DNA of 64,000 nucleotides, taken from assembly GCA_963791615.1 (NCBI GenBank), contig CAWBTE010000008.1, forward strand, positions 1-64,000. Reading direction: 5' to 3'. Made by a program: the position numbers and the translations under genes. This DNA comes from CAILZL01 sp963791615. Its GTDB lineage: Bacteria > Pseudomonadota > Gammaproteobacteria > Steroidobacterales > Steroidobacteraceae. Position 1 is the first letter of the stretch. Each line of letters opens with the position of its first letter. Positions 44,047 through 53,149 of the stretch are shown here, in pieces. The notes below the pieces were generated by a model, which was not told the DNA's origin, ran no database searches, and saw nothing but the letters and a program-made list of their open reading frames with translations.

Positions 44047-44889
44047 TCATTCAAGCGACATGATCCGGATATTGCGGAACTCGATCGGGTGGCCTTCTGC
44101 CTGCAGGGCGATATAACCGCTGGTCAGGAATCGGTTGCCGCCCTGAGCATCGATCACCTCCTGCGACGGGAAGCGCACATCGGCCGTGTCCAGATGGACG
44201 CGATCGAAAGACGCTACCGGCTTGCCGTTGATGCTCTGTGTTAAGAAACCATCCGGCCGCACCTCGAGCTCGAACAACACCCACTCGCCGATGGGCCGTT
44301 CCGGATACTGCGAATCGAAGCACTCCACGGGCGGCTTGCCCTGGATGGACACCAGCGTTCCCATCCCGCAGGCACTGCCGGTGTAACGGACAAGGTCCGA
44401 TCCCGGAATGGTCGCCAGCAGCTGCGCCTCCACCGAGATCGGGAAGGGCTGATTCAGTTTCATGCGCTGCGGACTTTCCGAGTGGTACAGCACACCGCTG
44501 TTGAACGGCTTGCGCTTCGGTGGATTGTTCATCGTCTCCACCTCGCCGATAAAGCGGTATTCCATGGACAGGCGATACGCCTTGTACGGCTCCTTGTAGA
44601 AGAGATGGGCAAACCGGCTCTCCAGTTTGCCGCCGTACTTTTCGTAGGAGATGTAGAGCACACCGTCCTTCGCGCGAAAGGTCTGCAACGGATCCTCGCC
44701 CGCCGGATATCCGACGATCTTCGTCGTCCAGCCGTCGAGGGTCTTGCCGTCAAACAGCGATATCCACTCCGAAGGTTTGTTGCCGGTTGTGGCGGCGGTT
44801 GCAACCGGGTTGGCAGCGCATCCGGATGCAAGTACCGCCAGCATTGCGCCGAACGTCAAGCCGCAAACACGGGTTATTTTTTGAAGCAT
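44047..44889 (-). CDS. DUF1080 (3-keto-disaccharide hydrolase-type) lipoprotein
   Basis: About 280 residues from ATG 44889 (MLQKITRVCGLTFGAMLAVL), preceded by a GGTGGGG site; the frame also allows 44931. A lipobox (LASGC) marks an anchored periplasmic lipoprotein. The single concanavalin-like DUF1080 domain shows WISLFDGKTLDGWTTKIVGY, FRAKDGVLYISYEKYGGKLE, YRLSMEYRFIGE, SGVLYHSESPQ, GEWVLFELEVRPDGF and GYIALQAEGHPIEFRNIRI. Known members cleave 3-keto-glycosides; many are unassigned. It is divergent from the metallo-hydrolase gene at 45104, and both share the operator region between them. 213-nt divergent spacing. Confidence 0.9.
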   Translation of the reverse strand: MLQKITRVCGLTFGAMLAVLASGCAANPVATAATTGNKPSEWISLFDGKTLDGWTTKIVGYPAGEDPLQTFRAKDGVLYISYEKYGGKLESRFAHLFYKEPYKAYRLSMEYRFIGEVETMNNPPKRKPFNSGVLYHSESPQRMKLNQPFPISVEAQLLATIPGSDLVRYTGSACGMGTLVSIQGKPPVECFDSQYPERPIGEWVLFELEVRPDGFLTQSINGKPVASFDRVHLDTADVRFPSQEVIDAQGGNRFLTSGYIALQAEGHPIEFRNIRIMSLE

Positions 44890-44945
44890 CGGACCCCACC
44901 TGCACGTATGTACCGAACCATTGCCAGCCACAGGCCATTGCTATA

Positions 44946-44974
44946 TTGTCAACGAAATTGTCAACTTAATAATA
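44946..44974 (+). promoter_or_regulatory. Tandem TTGTCAAC operator with promoter-like spacing
   Basis: TTGTCAAC-GAAA-TTGTCAAC (44946-44965) is an exact 12-base-spaced direct repeat. TTGTCA is followed 17 bases later by ATAATA (44969-44974), a good -10. The rightward metallo-hydrolase gene begins at 45104 and the leftward DUF1080 gene at 44889. Confidence 0.7.
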
Positions 44975-45103
44975 GAGCATGCAGCGCCTCAATTGCAAAG
45001 ACTGATTCATGCAGACCGAACAGGTGCCCCGGCTGCGCATGCAGCAACTGATCAATTCGCAAGAACAGCCCCAGTTACACACTTCAGATGGAGAGTCGTT
45101 AGC

Positions 45104-46000
45104 ATGAACCACAGACGGAAACTCCTGCTTTCTTTACTGGCTTCCTTGTCAGTGCTGTTACACGCGGGCGCCCCGGCACAGGCGCAACAGGCGATACACC
45201 AGGAGCCATTTACGCCCTTCAAGATTGCGGGGAATCTGTACTACGTCGGCACCAAGGGGCATGGCGTTTTTCTGGTTGCGACACCGGATGGTCACATCCT
45301 GATCAACAACGAATATCCGCAGAACGTGCCGATGATCCGCGATAGCGTCGAGAAGCTCGGCTTCAAATTCGGCGATATCAAGATCATGCTCATCAGCCAT
45401 GCCCACATCGATCATGATGGTGGCAGCGCCGCCATCAAGGCCCAGACCGGGGCGAGCTACATGGTCATGGAGCCTGACGTCGCCGTAGTCGAGTCAGGCG
45501 GTAAAGCCGACTTCCATTACAACTTTGCACCGCACCTTTATCCACCTGTCAAAGTCGACCGCGTGCTGCACGATGGCGACGAGGTGCAGCTGGGTGGCTC
45601 AATGCTGGTTGCACGCCTGACGCCCGGACATACAAAAGGATGCACCACCTGGACCATGAAGGTTCAGGAGGCCGGCAAGACCTACAACGTTGTGATCGTA
45701 GGGAGCACTGCAGTAGGCCGCGAATACAAGCTGGTCGACAATCCGGCTTACCCGGGTATCGCTGCTGACTATGAGCGGAGCTTCACGATCATGGAATCCC
45801 TGCCGGGCGACATCTACGTAGCTCCGCATGGCAGCCAGTTCAATCTGGAAGGGAAATACGCGCGGCTACAACAGGGCACCTCGAATCCATTCGTCGATCC
45901 TGCGGGTTACGCCCGGTTTATCGTCGAGACTCAGCAACAGTTCCGGGCTGCGCTGGCGAAGCAGCAAGCTGCACAACAAGCCGTCAGTCCCGCAAAGTAG
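45104..46000 (+). CDS. Subclass-B3-like metallo-beta-lactamase-fold protein, secreted
   Basis: About 298 residues from ATG 45104 (MNHRRKLLLSLLASLSVLLH signal peptide, cleavage near PAQAQQ); GGAGAG lies 10 bases before. Zinc residues are visible: LISHAHIDHDGGSAA (HxHxDH), LTPGHTKGCTTW and VAPHGSQFNLEGKYAR. These fit subclass B3 lactamases such as FEZ/GOB/CAU-type enzymes, but family members also cleave other cyclic amides, lactones or thioesters, so resistance is not implied. Periplasmic. Promoter and operator lie in the divergent region shared with the DUF1080 lipoprotein. Confidence 0.9.
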   Translation: MNHRRKLLLSLLASLSVLLHAGAPAQAQQAIHQEPFTPFKIAGNLYYVGTKGHGVFLVATPDGHILINNEYPQNVPMIRDSVEKLGFKFGDIKIMLISHAHIDHDGGSAAIKAQTGASYMVMEPDVAVVESGGKADFHYNFAPHLYPPVKVDRVLHDGDEVQLGGSMLVARLTPGHTKGCTTWTMKVQEAGKTYNVVIVGSTAVGREYKLVDNPAYPGIAADYERSFTIMESLPGDIYVAPHGSQFNLEGKYARLQQGTSNPFVDPAGYARFIVETQQQFRAALAKQQAAQQAVSPAK

Positions 46001-46126
46001 CGAGCCGCGTCCGACAGGGTTTGCGTTGCCGTTGCGCATCGCAACCCGCTCGTAAGCCAGCCGCGACTCCCGCATGCAGATGTACGCGACAGCGATTATC
46101 TGCCGGCAGCGCGTCTGCATCCGTGG

Positions 46127-46260
46127 CTACTTGAGCAGGCGCGTCACATAGTCGACCATCGCACAATCGAAGAACCCGAAATCACGCCCGCCGGGAAATG
46201 ACGTGAATACCGGCTCGATGCCGTGCTGCCTGACATCACCTCAGGCGGCCTTCCGATCAT
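46127..46260 (-). pseudogene. C-terminal remnant of an enterochelin-esterase-like protein
   Basis: On the minus strand the last 36 codons before TAG (46129-46127) read GDVRQHGIEPVFTSFP, then GGRDFGFFDCAMVDYVTRLL and K. This aligns with the C-terminus of the esterase at 59952-61163 (EDFRKRGIDVVFTEHPGGHD, RRAMSDFVGRLFK). Just upstream there is an in-frame TGA after K-A-A. No other part of the gene remains, so it is a decayed copy. Confidence 0.75.
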
Positions 46261-46455
46261 ATGTCAGGTGGGCGTTCATGCATGAGTTCGCAACCAGTAC
46301 CGGGTTATGACGTTGGCAAAGTACTTTTGCGATATTGTCAATGAGACCATAGGATGTTCAATCCGGCGCTCTGTGAAATGGGACGACCGCCTGACACGTC
46401 GTTTGTTAGCTTGCAACCCTGATGTCAAGTTTTCTGGGCTGTATGATCAGGCGCA

Positions 46456-47742
46456 ATGATGAAACACACCGAGAAAAAACCAGCACCCATCATGCCCCGG
46501 ACGCAATCATCGCAGCTGGAACTGGAACAACATCTGCAGGATCTGCGGGTGTTCGTATCAGTTGCCGAGGAGAAAAGCGTTACCCGTGCGTCAGAGCAAC
46601 TTAACAAGGCCACATCAGTCGTCACTCGCTCCATCCTGGATCTGGAGCACTCTCTGGGCGAAACGCTGTTCGAAAGAAAATCATGGGGAATGCTCCTCAA
46701 CACCTATGGCGAGGCTGTGCTGATCCGATCGCGACGCATCCAGGACGAGATACAACTCGCGGCCGATGACATCCTGAAGCTGGCTCCAAAGAGCACTCGT
46801 ACTTCGCACGCTGCGATTATCAACGTCCTGTTCAATGGCCGGAAACTTGCCCTCCTCGTGCAACTGGCCGACCTGCGCAACTTCTCCTCTGTCGCAAGCA
46901 GCATGGCAATGACACAGGCCGGCGTCAGCATGGCGCTGTCGCGAATTGAAACCGTGCTCGGGCAGTCGCTCTTCCAGCGGCGGATGGAGGGCCTGGTTGC
47001 CTCGGATGTCGCCGAACGAATTGTTACATGCGCGCGCCGCGCGTTCGCCGAACTGCGCTACCTCAGTTCCGACCTCGCAGCGATATCCGGCTATGCAACA
47101 GGCTCGGTCGTGATTGGCGCCACGCATATGGGACGAACGCATTACATGCCGACCGCCATCGCCGCAGCGATTGCGCAGCACCCGGGGATTCGCGTCACCT
47201 GTGTGGAAAGCCCATACGCGCAACTCGTCCGCAATCTGCGCAGCGGCGATATCGACATGGTCATCGGTCTGCTGCGACCGGACGGGCTGCCCGACGGGCT
47301 TATCGCAGAACCCTTGTTCACCGACCGGTTGAGCATCCTGGCCAGAAAGGGCCATCCGCTCGCCGAGCGTGACCAGCTGCAGTTGTCAGAGCTGCTCGGC
47401 GAGCGCTGGATATTGCCACGTATCAATGCATCGGCAATGCAACAGGTAATCGACTGCTTTGGCAAACTGGGCCTTCAGCCGCCGACCCCGTCCGTGGAAA
47501 CCGGTGATCTGGCGATATTGCGCCAGCTGCTGAGCACAAGCGACATGCTGGCAGTCGGTTCACCAAATCAACTGAGCTGCGAAATTCAATGTGGCTTGCT
47601 GATCGAGCTGCCTGTCGCTCTGGTGGGCACTCAGCTGCAGGTAGGGCTGGTCCAGCGCGAAGGTGCAATGCTATCCCCCGCCGCGCTCGCGGTAATCAAC
47701 GCCCTCAGGGCGCATACACGCGGGCCGCAGGAACGATCTTGA
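46456..47742 (+). CDS. LysR-family regulator with two tandem HTH domains
   Basis: 428 residues, well above the usual 300. HTH 1 is about 26-90 (LQDLRVFVSVAEEKSVTRAS, LEHSLGETLFERKS); HTH 2 is about 131-192 (LALLVQLADLRNFSSVASSM, LSRIETVLGQSLFQRRMEGL). A normal LysR effector domain follows (about 215-425; GSVVIGATHMGRTHYMPTAI, RSGDIDMVIGLLRPDGLPDG, LPRINASAMQQVIDCFG). The N-terminal 20 residues are basic and Pro-rich. Start at ATG 46456 or 46459; neither ribosome site is strong. Convergent with the carboxylesterase. A weak TTGTCAAT element (46334) lies about 120 bases upstream. Regulates unknown targets, probably nearby catabolic genes. Confidence 0.88.
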   Translation: MMKHTEKKPAPIMPRTQSSQLELEQHLQDLRVFVSVAEEKSVTRASEQLNKATSVVTRSILDLEHSLGETLFERKSWGMLLNTYGEAVLIRSRRIQDEIQLAADDILKLAPKSTRTSHAAIINVLFNGRKLALLVQLADLRNFSSVASSMAMTQAGVSMALSRIETVLGQSLFQRRMEGLVASDVAERIVTCARRAFAELRYLSSDLAAISGYATGSVVIGATHMGRTHYMPTAIAAAIAQHPGIRVTCVESPYAQLVRNLRSGDIDMVIGLLRPDGLPDGLIAEPLFTDRLSILARKGHPLAERDQLQLSELLGERWILPRINASAMQQVIDCFGKLGLQPPTPSVETGDLAILRQLLSTSDMLAVGSPNQLSCEIQCGLLIELPVALVGTQLQVGLVQREGAMLSPAALAVINALRAHTRGPQERS

Positions 47743-47833
47743 AGGGATTAGATGATCTACATGACGTCGCAGGACCGAGTGCAGATCACGTCCTTCGAGA
47801 GCTTCGTAACGCCGCAAGCTACTATCCGCGGCA

Positions 47834-49574
47834 TCACATCGTTCGCAGATAAAACCTACATGGCGCCGCCCGCACCACGAACCTGCAGTTCTCACCGTTG
47901 GACAGGCGCTTGGGATCGCGGGTGTATTTCTCGACGTACGGGGCGCAGGCGACCTCGCGGAGCGCGTTCCGCTCAATGGTGCCGTCGTTGGCAAACTCCA
48001 GGGTCACCTTCGTCTTGGCGTCGTACTTCTTCCACACCGGCAGGCCTCGAGCCATTCGGATCGCCGGTCTTGGCGAAGTTCGTCCAGTACTGCTGGATGA
48101 TGCTGGATTGCTTGCGCGATTCCGGGCTATCGAGATCGGTGTAACCGAAGATGTATCGCAGCTCAGACCCGTGTGCCGCAGGACGCCCCGGCGTCGTGCG
48201 CGTGAATTCCCACTGCCAGGTGGGAGCGATTGCGCTGTGCTTCGCGGCGGTCATGCCCACCGAGCACTTGTGATTGAGATCGAGCCCCAGCTGCTGTATG
48301 TCGGTGCCGTACGGCGGGTAGGTCGAGTTCTGGTTCGGGCCGTCGGTGACGCCATAGATCTGCAGCGCACGCTGCAGGAGATCCGGCTCCCTGGCGTAGA
48401 ACTTCTCAAGAATAATTTTCTTCCAGGCGCGCGTTTCTTCCGGCGTGGCGTCGGGTTTCAGATTGCCGATCCCCGCTGGGGCCGAGCCCGAATCCACACC
48501 GGTGCTGCCGACCAGCAACGGCACCGCTGTTTCCTTGTGGGCATCCCACACTTCGTTCGCCGGTTGCGGCAGCGCATAGCCATCCGCGCCCCAGTCGTAC
48601 GCCTGGCCGCCGTACTCTTGCAGCAGCCTGGTGCGAACCGTCGGCATGGCCTTCACCAGCTCGGCAGCCGGCACGGTGCGCAGATATTTGATCTGATTGG
48701 TGGGTGGAGCCTTCAACACCTCAGCCGCCACCACGCCAATATTCTCCAGCTCTTTCAGGGTCAGATAGGGTCTGACCGCTTGATAGGGCGCGCCGCTATT
48801 GATGATGGCTTTGTGGATCAGTCCCTTGGTGCGCGGTGAAGCGAGCAGCATGGAAATCATGTGCCCACCGCCCGACTGCCCGAACACCGTCACGTTGTTC
48901 GGGTCGCCGCCGAACCCCTCAATGTTCTTCTGGATCCAGTTGAGCACGGCGATTTCGTCAAACGCGCCGTACATGGCAGAGGAGCGGTGGGGAGATTCGG
49001 CTGTGAGTTCAGGATGACCCATCATGCCCATCAGGTTGCCGCGGTAATTGGCACTGACCATGACCACGCCGTGTTGCGGCAGACTTTCAGCGCCATCGCG
49101 CAAGACGCCCGAGCCACCCATCAGCCCGCCACCGTTGATCCAGAACATCACCGGCTTCTTATTACCGGCAGGTCCGTTGCCGGACCATTCCGGCGACCAG
49201 ACATTGAGATAGAGACAGTTCTCGATATCGACCTTCGCCGGGTCCGCTCCGCGGGGAAGTGCGCCACAACCAAGGCGATATTCGCCGGCCTGAAGCACGC
49301 CCGACCACGGCTTGACGGGTTGAGTTTCGCGCCAGCGCAGGTCGCCGATGGGCGGTGCGGCGTACGGGATGCCCTGGAACACCGCGCCGCCTGGTGCAGG
49401 CAGCAGACGACCCTGTACCTGTCCGCCAGTGACCGTGACCACAGGTCCGGCCGGCACCTGGGCAAGAGACGCGGATGAGGCAATCAGTGACAGCCCGGCA
49501 GCCAGGGCGCTGCAACTCAACAGGTGGGCAATCGACCGGATCAGTCCGGACTTGATCAAGCGCTGTGCAAACAT
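47834..49574 (-). pseudogene. Type-B carboxylesterase, one frameshift near the C-terminus
   Basis: From ATG 49574 (AGGGGAG site) the frame gives a signal peptide (LLSCSALAAGLSLIASSASL), GAVFQGIPYAAPPIGDLRWR, DIENCLYLNVWSPEW, WINGGGLMGGSGVLRDG, VMVSANYRGNLMG, LNWIQKNIEGFGGDPNNVTV, FGQSGGGHMISMLLASPRTK (nucleophile serine) and TNFAKTGDPNG. At about 48056 register is lost; the second frame carries the expected end LPVWKKYDAKTKVTLEFAND and stops at 47834. A single missing base in GGCTCGAGG explains it. The serine-histidine machinery is otherwise intact, so this could be a functional gene with a consensus error. Secreted esterase; a second, more damaged copy is at 35378-36997. Confidence 0.85.
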
Positions 49575-49645
49575 GTTTTCTCCCCTATCGTTCACGCGAT
49601 TTAACCGCATTCCCCAGACGGTCTGGCGAATGCGGTTACACAAAT

Positions 49646-49670
49646 ATTGTTAACATTTTGTAGCACAATA
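49646..49670 (-). promoter_or_regulatory. Operator/promoter element of the carboxylesterase
   Basis: On the minus strand TTGTGC, 17 bases containing TACAAAATGTTAAC, then ATTTGT. The palindrome TGTTAACA replaces the TTGTCAAC half. It lies 72-96 bases before ATG 49574. Confidence 0.58.
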
Positions 49671-49841
49671 TTGATGACATTGGAACGAGCCTGTTAACCC
49701 GCATCGACTTTTAATCACATGCGTCGATTCGTTGAGCATAAAACGACGAGATCTGTGAAAAAACGGGTTTGGCTGCACGCCTTGCAGCAGAAACACTGCA
49801 AGTTTCTGAACTGATCAGTTGCTTAAAGTCTGCACATGCGG

Positions 49842-51042
49842 CTACTTGAAAATCTGCATTGCAAAATTGGCCATCGCGCGACGGAAGAACTTGTACTCGT
49901 GGCCGCCGGGCAGCGTCTCGAACTCCAGCGGGGTCACGCCCTGCTTCTTGAACTCTTCGTAAGCAGCCTGCTGGAACGGCAGACGCGCGTCCGTTTCGCC
50001 ACAAGCCATGTAGAACAGCTTGAATCGGGTCTTGGGGTCGGACATCTTCTGGTAGAGATTGGGCGTGAAGTTGTCCGGGCTGAATCGGACCGTATCCCAC
50101 ATAGCCGCTGGTCGGGTTGCGGGTGCCGCCAAAGGTGCCAGTGGCAAACACACCCAGATAACCGAACATATCCATGCGCCGCGCTGCCACACCGAACGCG
50201 GTGCCGCCGCCGAATGACAGGCCGGCAATGGCGCGATGATTGCGGTCGGTGAAGGTGCGGTAGTACTTCTCGACCATGGGCAAAATTTCGTAAGGCAGCT
50301 CCTTCTCGAACACGGCAATCGTGTTCAGGCTAGATGCCAGGCCGGCGCGCTCCTCCGGCGTTTTGGCATTGCCCACGGTGTCCGCCACTTGTTGCACCGT
50401 CTCGCCGTTGATGCGGTTGAACGGCATCACGATGATCATGGGCACGGCTTTTTTCTGCGCAATCAGGTTGTCGAGCACGACATTCACCTTGCCGACACTG
50501 GTCCACTGGATGTCGTCGAAGCCGTTGAACAGATACATCACCGGGAACTTGCGCCTGGGTTCGGTGAAATACTGCGGCGGCAAGTACACGCGGAAGTGAC
50601 GCGTCCTGCCCTGCACCTGTGAATGATATTCGTGCAAAACAACGGCGCCGTGCGGTACGTTCTGCACCTGGTCGTAGCGGGGCGGATTGCCGGGCACTTC
50701 GACAATGCGGTTGTCCAGTCCGTCGCCGTCGATCATCGCGTAAACGCGTGCGCCATTGACGATGTAGTTGTAGGTGTAGATATCCGGTTCCATCGGACCG
50801 ACGGTGATGTGCCACCAGCCGTCCGCGGTCCTGGTCATGGGCATATCCTTGCCGGTCAGGCTCAACTTGACGTCGGTGGCGGCCGACGCATTGAGATGGA
50901 ACTCAATGGTGCGATCCGCCTTGACCCACGGCGTGATGTATTCCGTGCGGGCTGTACCGGAGTCTGCCAAGGGCGGCTGCTGCGCAGTGGCCAAGGCGGC
51001 GAAACCCATTGCCAAGAGCGGCAGGAACATGCGCATTTTCAT
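49842..51042 (-). pseudogene. Secreted esterase (enterochelin-esterase-like), one frameshift
   Basis: Frame 1 from ATG 51042 (AGGAAG site) has the signal MKMRMFLPLLAMGFAALATA, an N-terminal sandwich domain (IEFHLNASAATDVKLSLTGK), FRVYLPPQYFTEPRRKFPVM, FNGFDDIQWTS and the serine motif AIAGLSFGGGTAFGVA, up to GTRNPTSGYVGY. At about 50090 register shifts; the second frame supplies TVRFSPDNFTPNLYQ, RFKLFYMACGETDARLPFQQ, ETLPGGHEYKFFRRAMANFA and stops at 49842. It aligns throughout with the intact esterase at 59952-61163. Periplasmic, substrate unknown. Divergent from the unknown gene at 51162. Confidence 0.84.
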
Positions 51043-51161
51043 TTAAGGCTTCCTGGATGAACGTTACTTGTAGTTGCTACTTACAGTTAAAAGACGCTTA
51101 GAATGACTGCAATCTGCGCAGCAATAATAGTCCCACTAGCCATGATCAAGGAGAATGTTTA

Positions 51162-52196
51162 ATGCCCCGGTCCAGCTTTTTTGTATTGACTCTGATGGCC
51201 GCCAGTTTCAGCTGTGTCGCTGCCGCGCCGCATCCCTCTGCGACCATCAGCAACGGTCAGATCAAGGCAACGCTGTACCTGCCCGATGCAAAGAACGGCT
51301 TCTATCGAGGCACCCGCTTCGACTGGTCCGGCATCGTGTCGAGCCTGGAATACAAGGGCCACAACTACATTGGCACCTGGTATCAAGGCACCAGTCCCGA
51401 TGTGCTGGACTATGAATATCGTGGCGATCAGATCGTTACGGGCCCAGCCACGTCCATGATTGGCGTAGCCGAAGTATTCAATACCACGCCGAACAGGTTT
51501 CCCCTGGGCTGGGAAGAGGCCAAAGTGGGTGACAACTTCGTCAAGGTTGGTGTCGGCGTACTGCGCAAAACCGACAATGAAAACTACACCCAGTTCAAGC
51601 CTTACCCCATCGTGGATGGCGGCAAGTGGAAAGTGAAACGCAAGGCCACGTCCATCGAGTTCGTACAGACCATCAAGGACAAGCAATCCGGTTACGCCTA
51701 CGTCTACACCAAACAGGTTTCGCTGACGCCGGGCAAAGCACAGATGACCATCGCACACACGCTGCGCAACATCGGCAGCAAGCAGATCGCGGGCATGGTG
51801 TACAACCACAACTTCATGCGCTGGGATAACGAAGCACCCAATCCGGATTATCAGGTATCGTTTGCGTTCGAGCCGAAGGCGCAAGAGCTGCCCGCCAGCA
51901 TGCCGATAGCGCTCAATGGCAAGACATTGTCATTTACACGCGCCATGGTGGACCGCGATGCCATACGCGTCACCCCCGAGGGCTTTGGCACCAGCGCCAC
52001 TGACTATGACTTCCGCATCGAGAACCGGAAACTGGGCATCGGCTTGCGCCTGACCGCCGACCAGCCGCTCGCTCAAGTAGCGGTCTGGGGAATCCGTACT
52101 GTGTTCGCCGTTGAGCCCTTTATCAGTTACGACATCAAGCCAGGTTCGGAGTTTGCGTGGACACTGGTCTACGACGCATATGAGCTGCAGCGATAA
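51162..52196 (+). CDS. Secreted protein of galactose-mutarotase-like appearance, function unknown
   Basis: 344 residues with a Sec signal (MPRSSFFVLTLMAASFSCVA, cleavage near AAAPH). ATG 51162 has a textbook AAGGAG site eight bases upstream. The body is beta-rich: ATISNGQIKATLYLPDAKNG, GTRFDWSGIVSSLEYKGHNY, KVGVGVLRKTDNENYTQF, SIEFVQTIKDKQSGYAYVYT, GMVYNHNFMRWDN and FISYDIKPGSEFAWTLVYD. The order of strands and the ISNG/FDWSG start resemble aldose-1-epimerase-like (galactose mutarotase fold) carbohydrate-binding proteins, but no catalytic His/Glu pair could be placed with confidence. I do not assign an activity. It stands alone between a divergent esterase and a convergent cupin gene. Confidence 0.8.
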   Translation: MPRSSFFVLTLMAASFSCVAAAPHPSATISNGQIKATLYLPDAKNGFYRGTRFDWSGIVSSLEYKGHNYIGTWYQGTSPDVLDYEYRGDQIVTGPATSMIGVAEVFNTTPNRFPLGWEEAKVGDNFVKVGVGVLRKTDNENYTQFKPYPIVDGGKWKVKRKATSIEFVQTIKDKQSGYAYVYTKQVSLTPGKAQMTIAHTLRNIGSKQIAGMVYNHNFMRWDNEAPNPDYQVSFAFEPKAQELPASMPIALNGKTLSFTRAMVDRDAIRVTPEGFGTSATDYDFRIENRKLGIGLRLTADQPLAQVAVWGIRTVFAVEPFISYDIKPGSEFAWTLVYDAYELQR

Positions 52197-52228
52197 TTGC
52201 AGCGTAACGAGTACCACTGAAACAACAC

Positions 52229-52254
52229 GAGCGCCAACCAGAGATGGAGCGCTC
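52229..52254. terminator. Weak hairpin between convergent genes
   Basis: GAGCGC (52229-52234) pairs with GCGCTC (52249-52254) after the unknown gene and before the convergent cupin gene. Short stem and no T-tract; position is the main support. Confidence 0.35.
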
Positions 52255-52378
52255 TGCATAACACTCAATGTTTGCGTCACTCACTGAAAATTTATGCTGC
52301 ATCCCTGTTCAAACGTGCATTTCGGTTCGCTTGCAAAGAAACGCTTCTAGAACTGTTATTTGCCTGGCGCAAAGCATT

Positions 52379-53104
52379 TCACTTGAATTCAAACTCGACG
52401 ATCTCCACGGGATTTTTGCCATTGTTCTTCACTGAACGAGTGGCGCCTGGTTCCTGCCAGAAGAAATCGCCGCTCTTGAGCCACATTCCACGATCACGCT
52501 TACCGGCAGCGATCTCGGCAATGTCCCCGCCACGCACAACCACTCTCAGTCCTGGCGCCTGTTGCGTGATGGCAGGTGCGGTTTCGCCTGGCTGCAGCAC
52601 CAGCCGCCAGCCTCGTACACGGTCGTTGTCCAGCACCTGCGTGTAGCCAGCGACCTCCCGTGTCTGCGGCACAAAGCCATAGGGCTTCGGACTGTTCAGC
52701 ACTGTCGCAAGCATGTACATGTGCTTGTCTTCCTTATTGTCATTTATGCCGAGGTTAACGACTGGCTTGGTGTAATACGCGTTGTATGACACATCGCCTG
52801 CGTACGGGCCGTTGCCACTCGGGCGGATGGTTACTATTGGTCCACCCAGATTCCGGCCGCGCGCTTCCTTTGGATAGTCCGCCAGATAAACACTGATCTG
52901 ATCCCGGTTGTGATAGTGGAAATCGCTGCCACGCCCTGGCGGCATATTCACATTCAACACGGTCACATATTCATTCTTGAAGACTGGCAGGTGATACGCA
53001 GATTGTTCAAGTTGCACAGGCTGTGCGTCGGGCTCTGCAGCCGTACCCTGACTGCTGCAGATGAAAAGACCCATCATTATGGTTGTCGTGATCATGCATC
53101 GCAT
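52379..53104 (-). CDS. Secreted bicupin-like protein
   Basis: 241 residues; signal peptide MRCMITTTIMMGLFICSSQG, cleavage near GTAAEPD. Two cupin-like halves are seen: VFKNEYVTVLNVNMPPGRGS, DFHYHNRDQISVYLADYPKE (about 40-80) and VRGWRLVLQPGETAPAITQQ, APGLRVVVRGGDIAEIAAGK, MWLKSGDFFWQEPGATRSVK (about 165-230). HYH in the first half could bind a metal; the second half lacks the His pair. Periplasmic, function unknown. It is the last gene of the ABC-importer/selenoprotein 3 group, 45 bases after the next cupin. Confidence 0.8.
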   Translation of the reverse strand: MRCMITTTIMMGLFICSSQGTAAEPDAQPVQLEQSAYHLPVFKNEYVTVLNVNMPPGRGSDFHYHNRDQISVYLADYPKEARGRNLGGPIVTIRPSGNGPYAGDVSYNAYYTKPVVNLGINDNKEDKHMYMLATVLNSPKPYGFVPQTREVAGYTQVLDNDRVRGWRLVLQPGETAPAITQQAPGLRVVVRGGDIAEIAAGKRDRGMWLKSGDFFWQEPGATRSVKNNGKNPVEIVEFEFK

Positions 53105-53149
53105 CTTTGGTCCCCTTCAATATCTGAATTTATCATTACTGGTTACAGA

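Noticed and set aside
45104..46000. Calling the B3-like metallo-beta-lactamase an antibiotic-resistance gene
   Set aside because: The fold and zinc ligands are clear, but the context is catabolic and many such proteins cleave other substrates.
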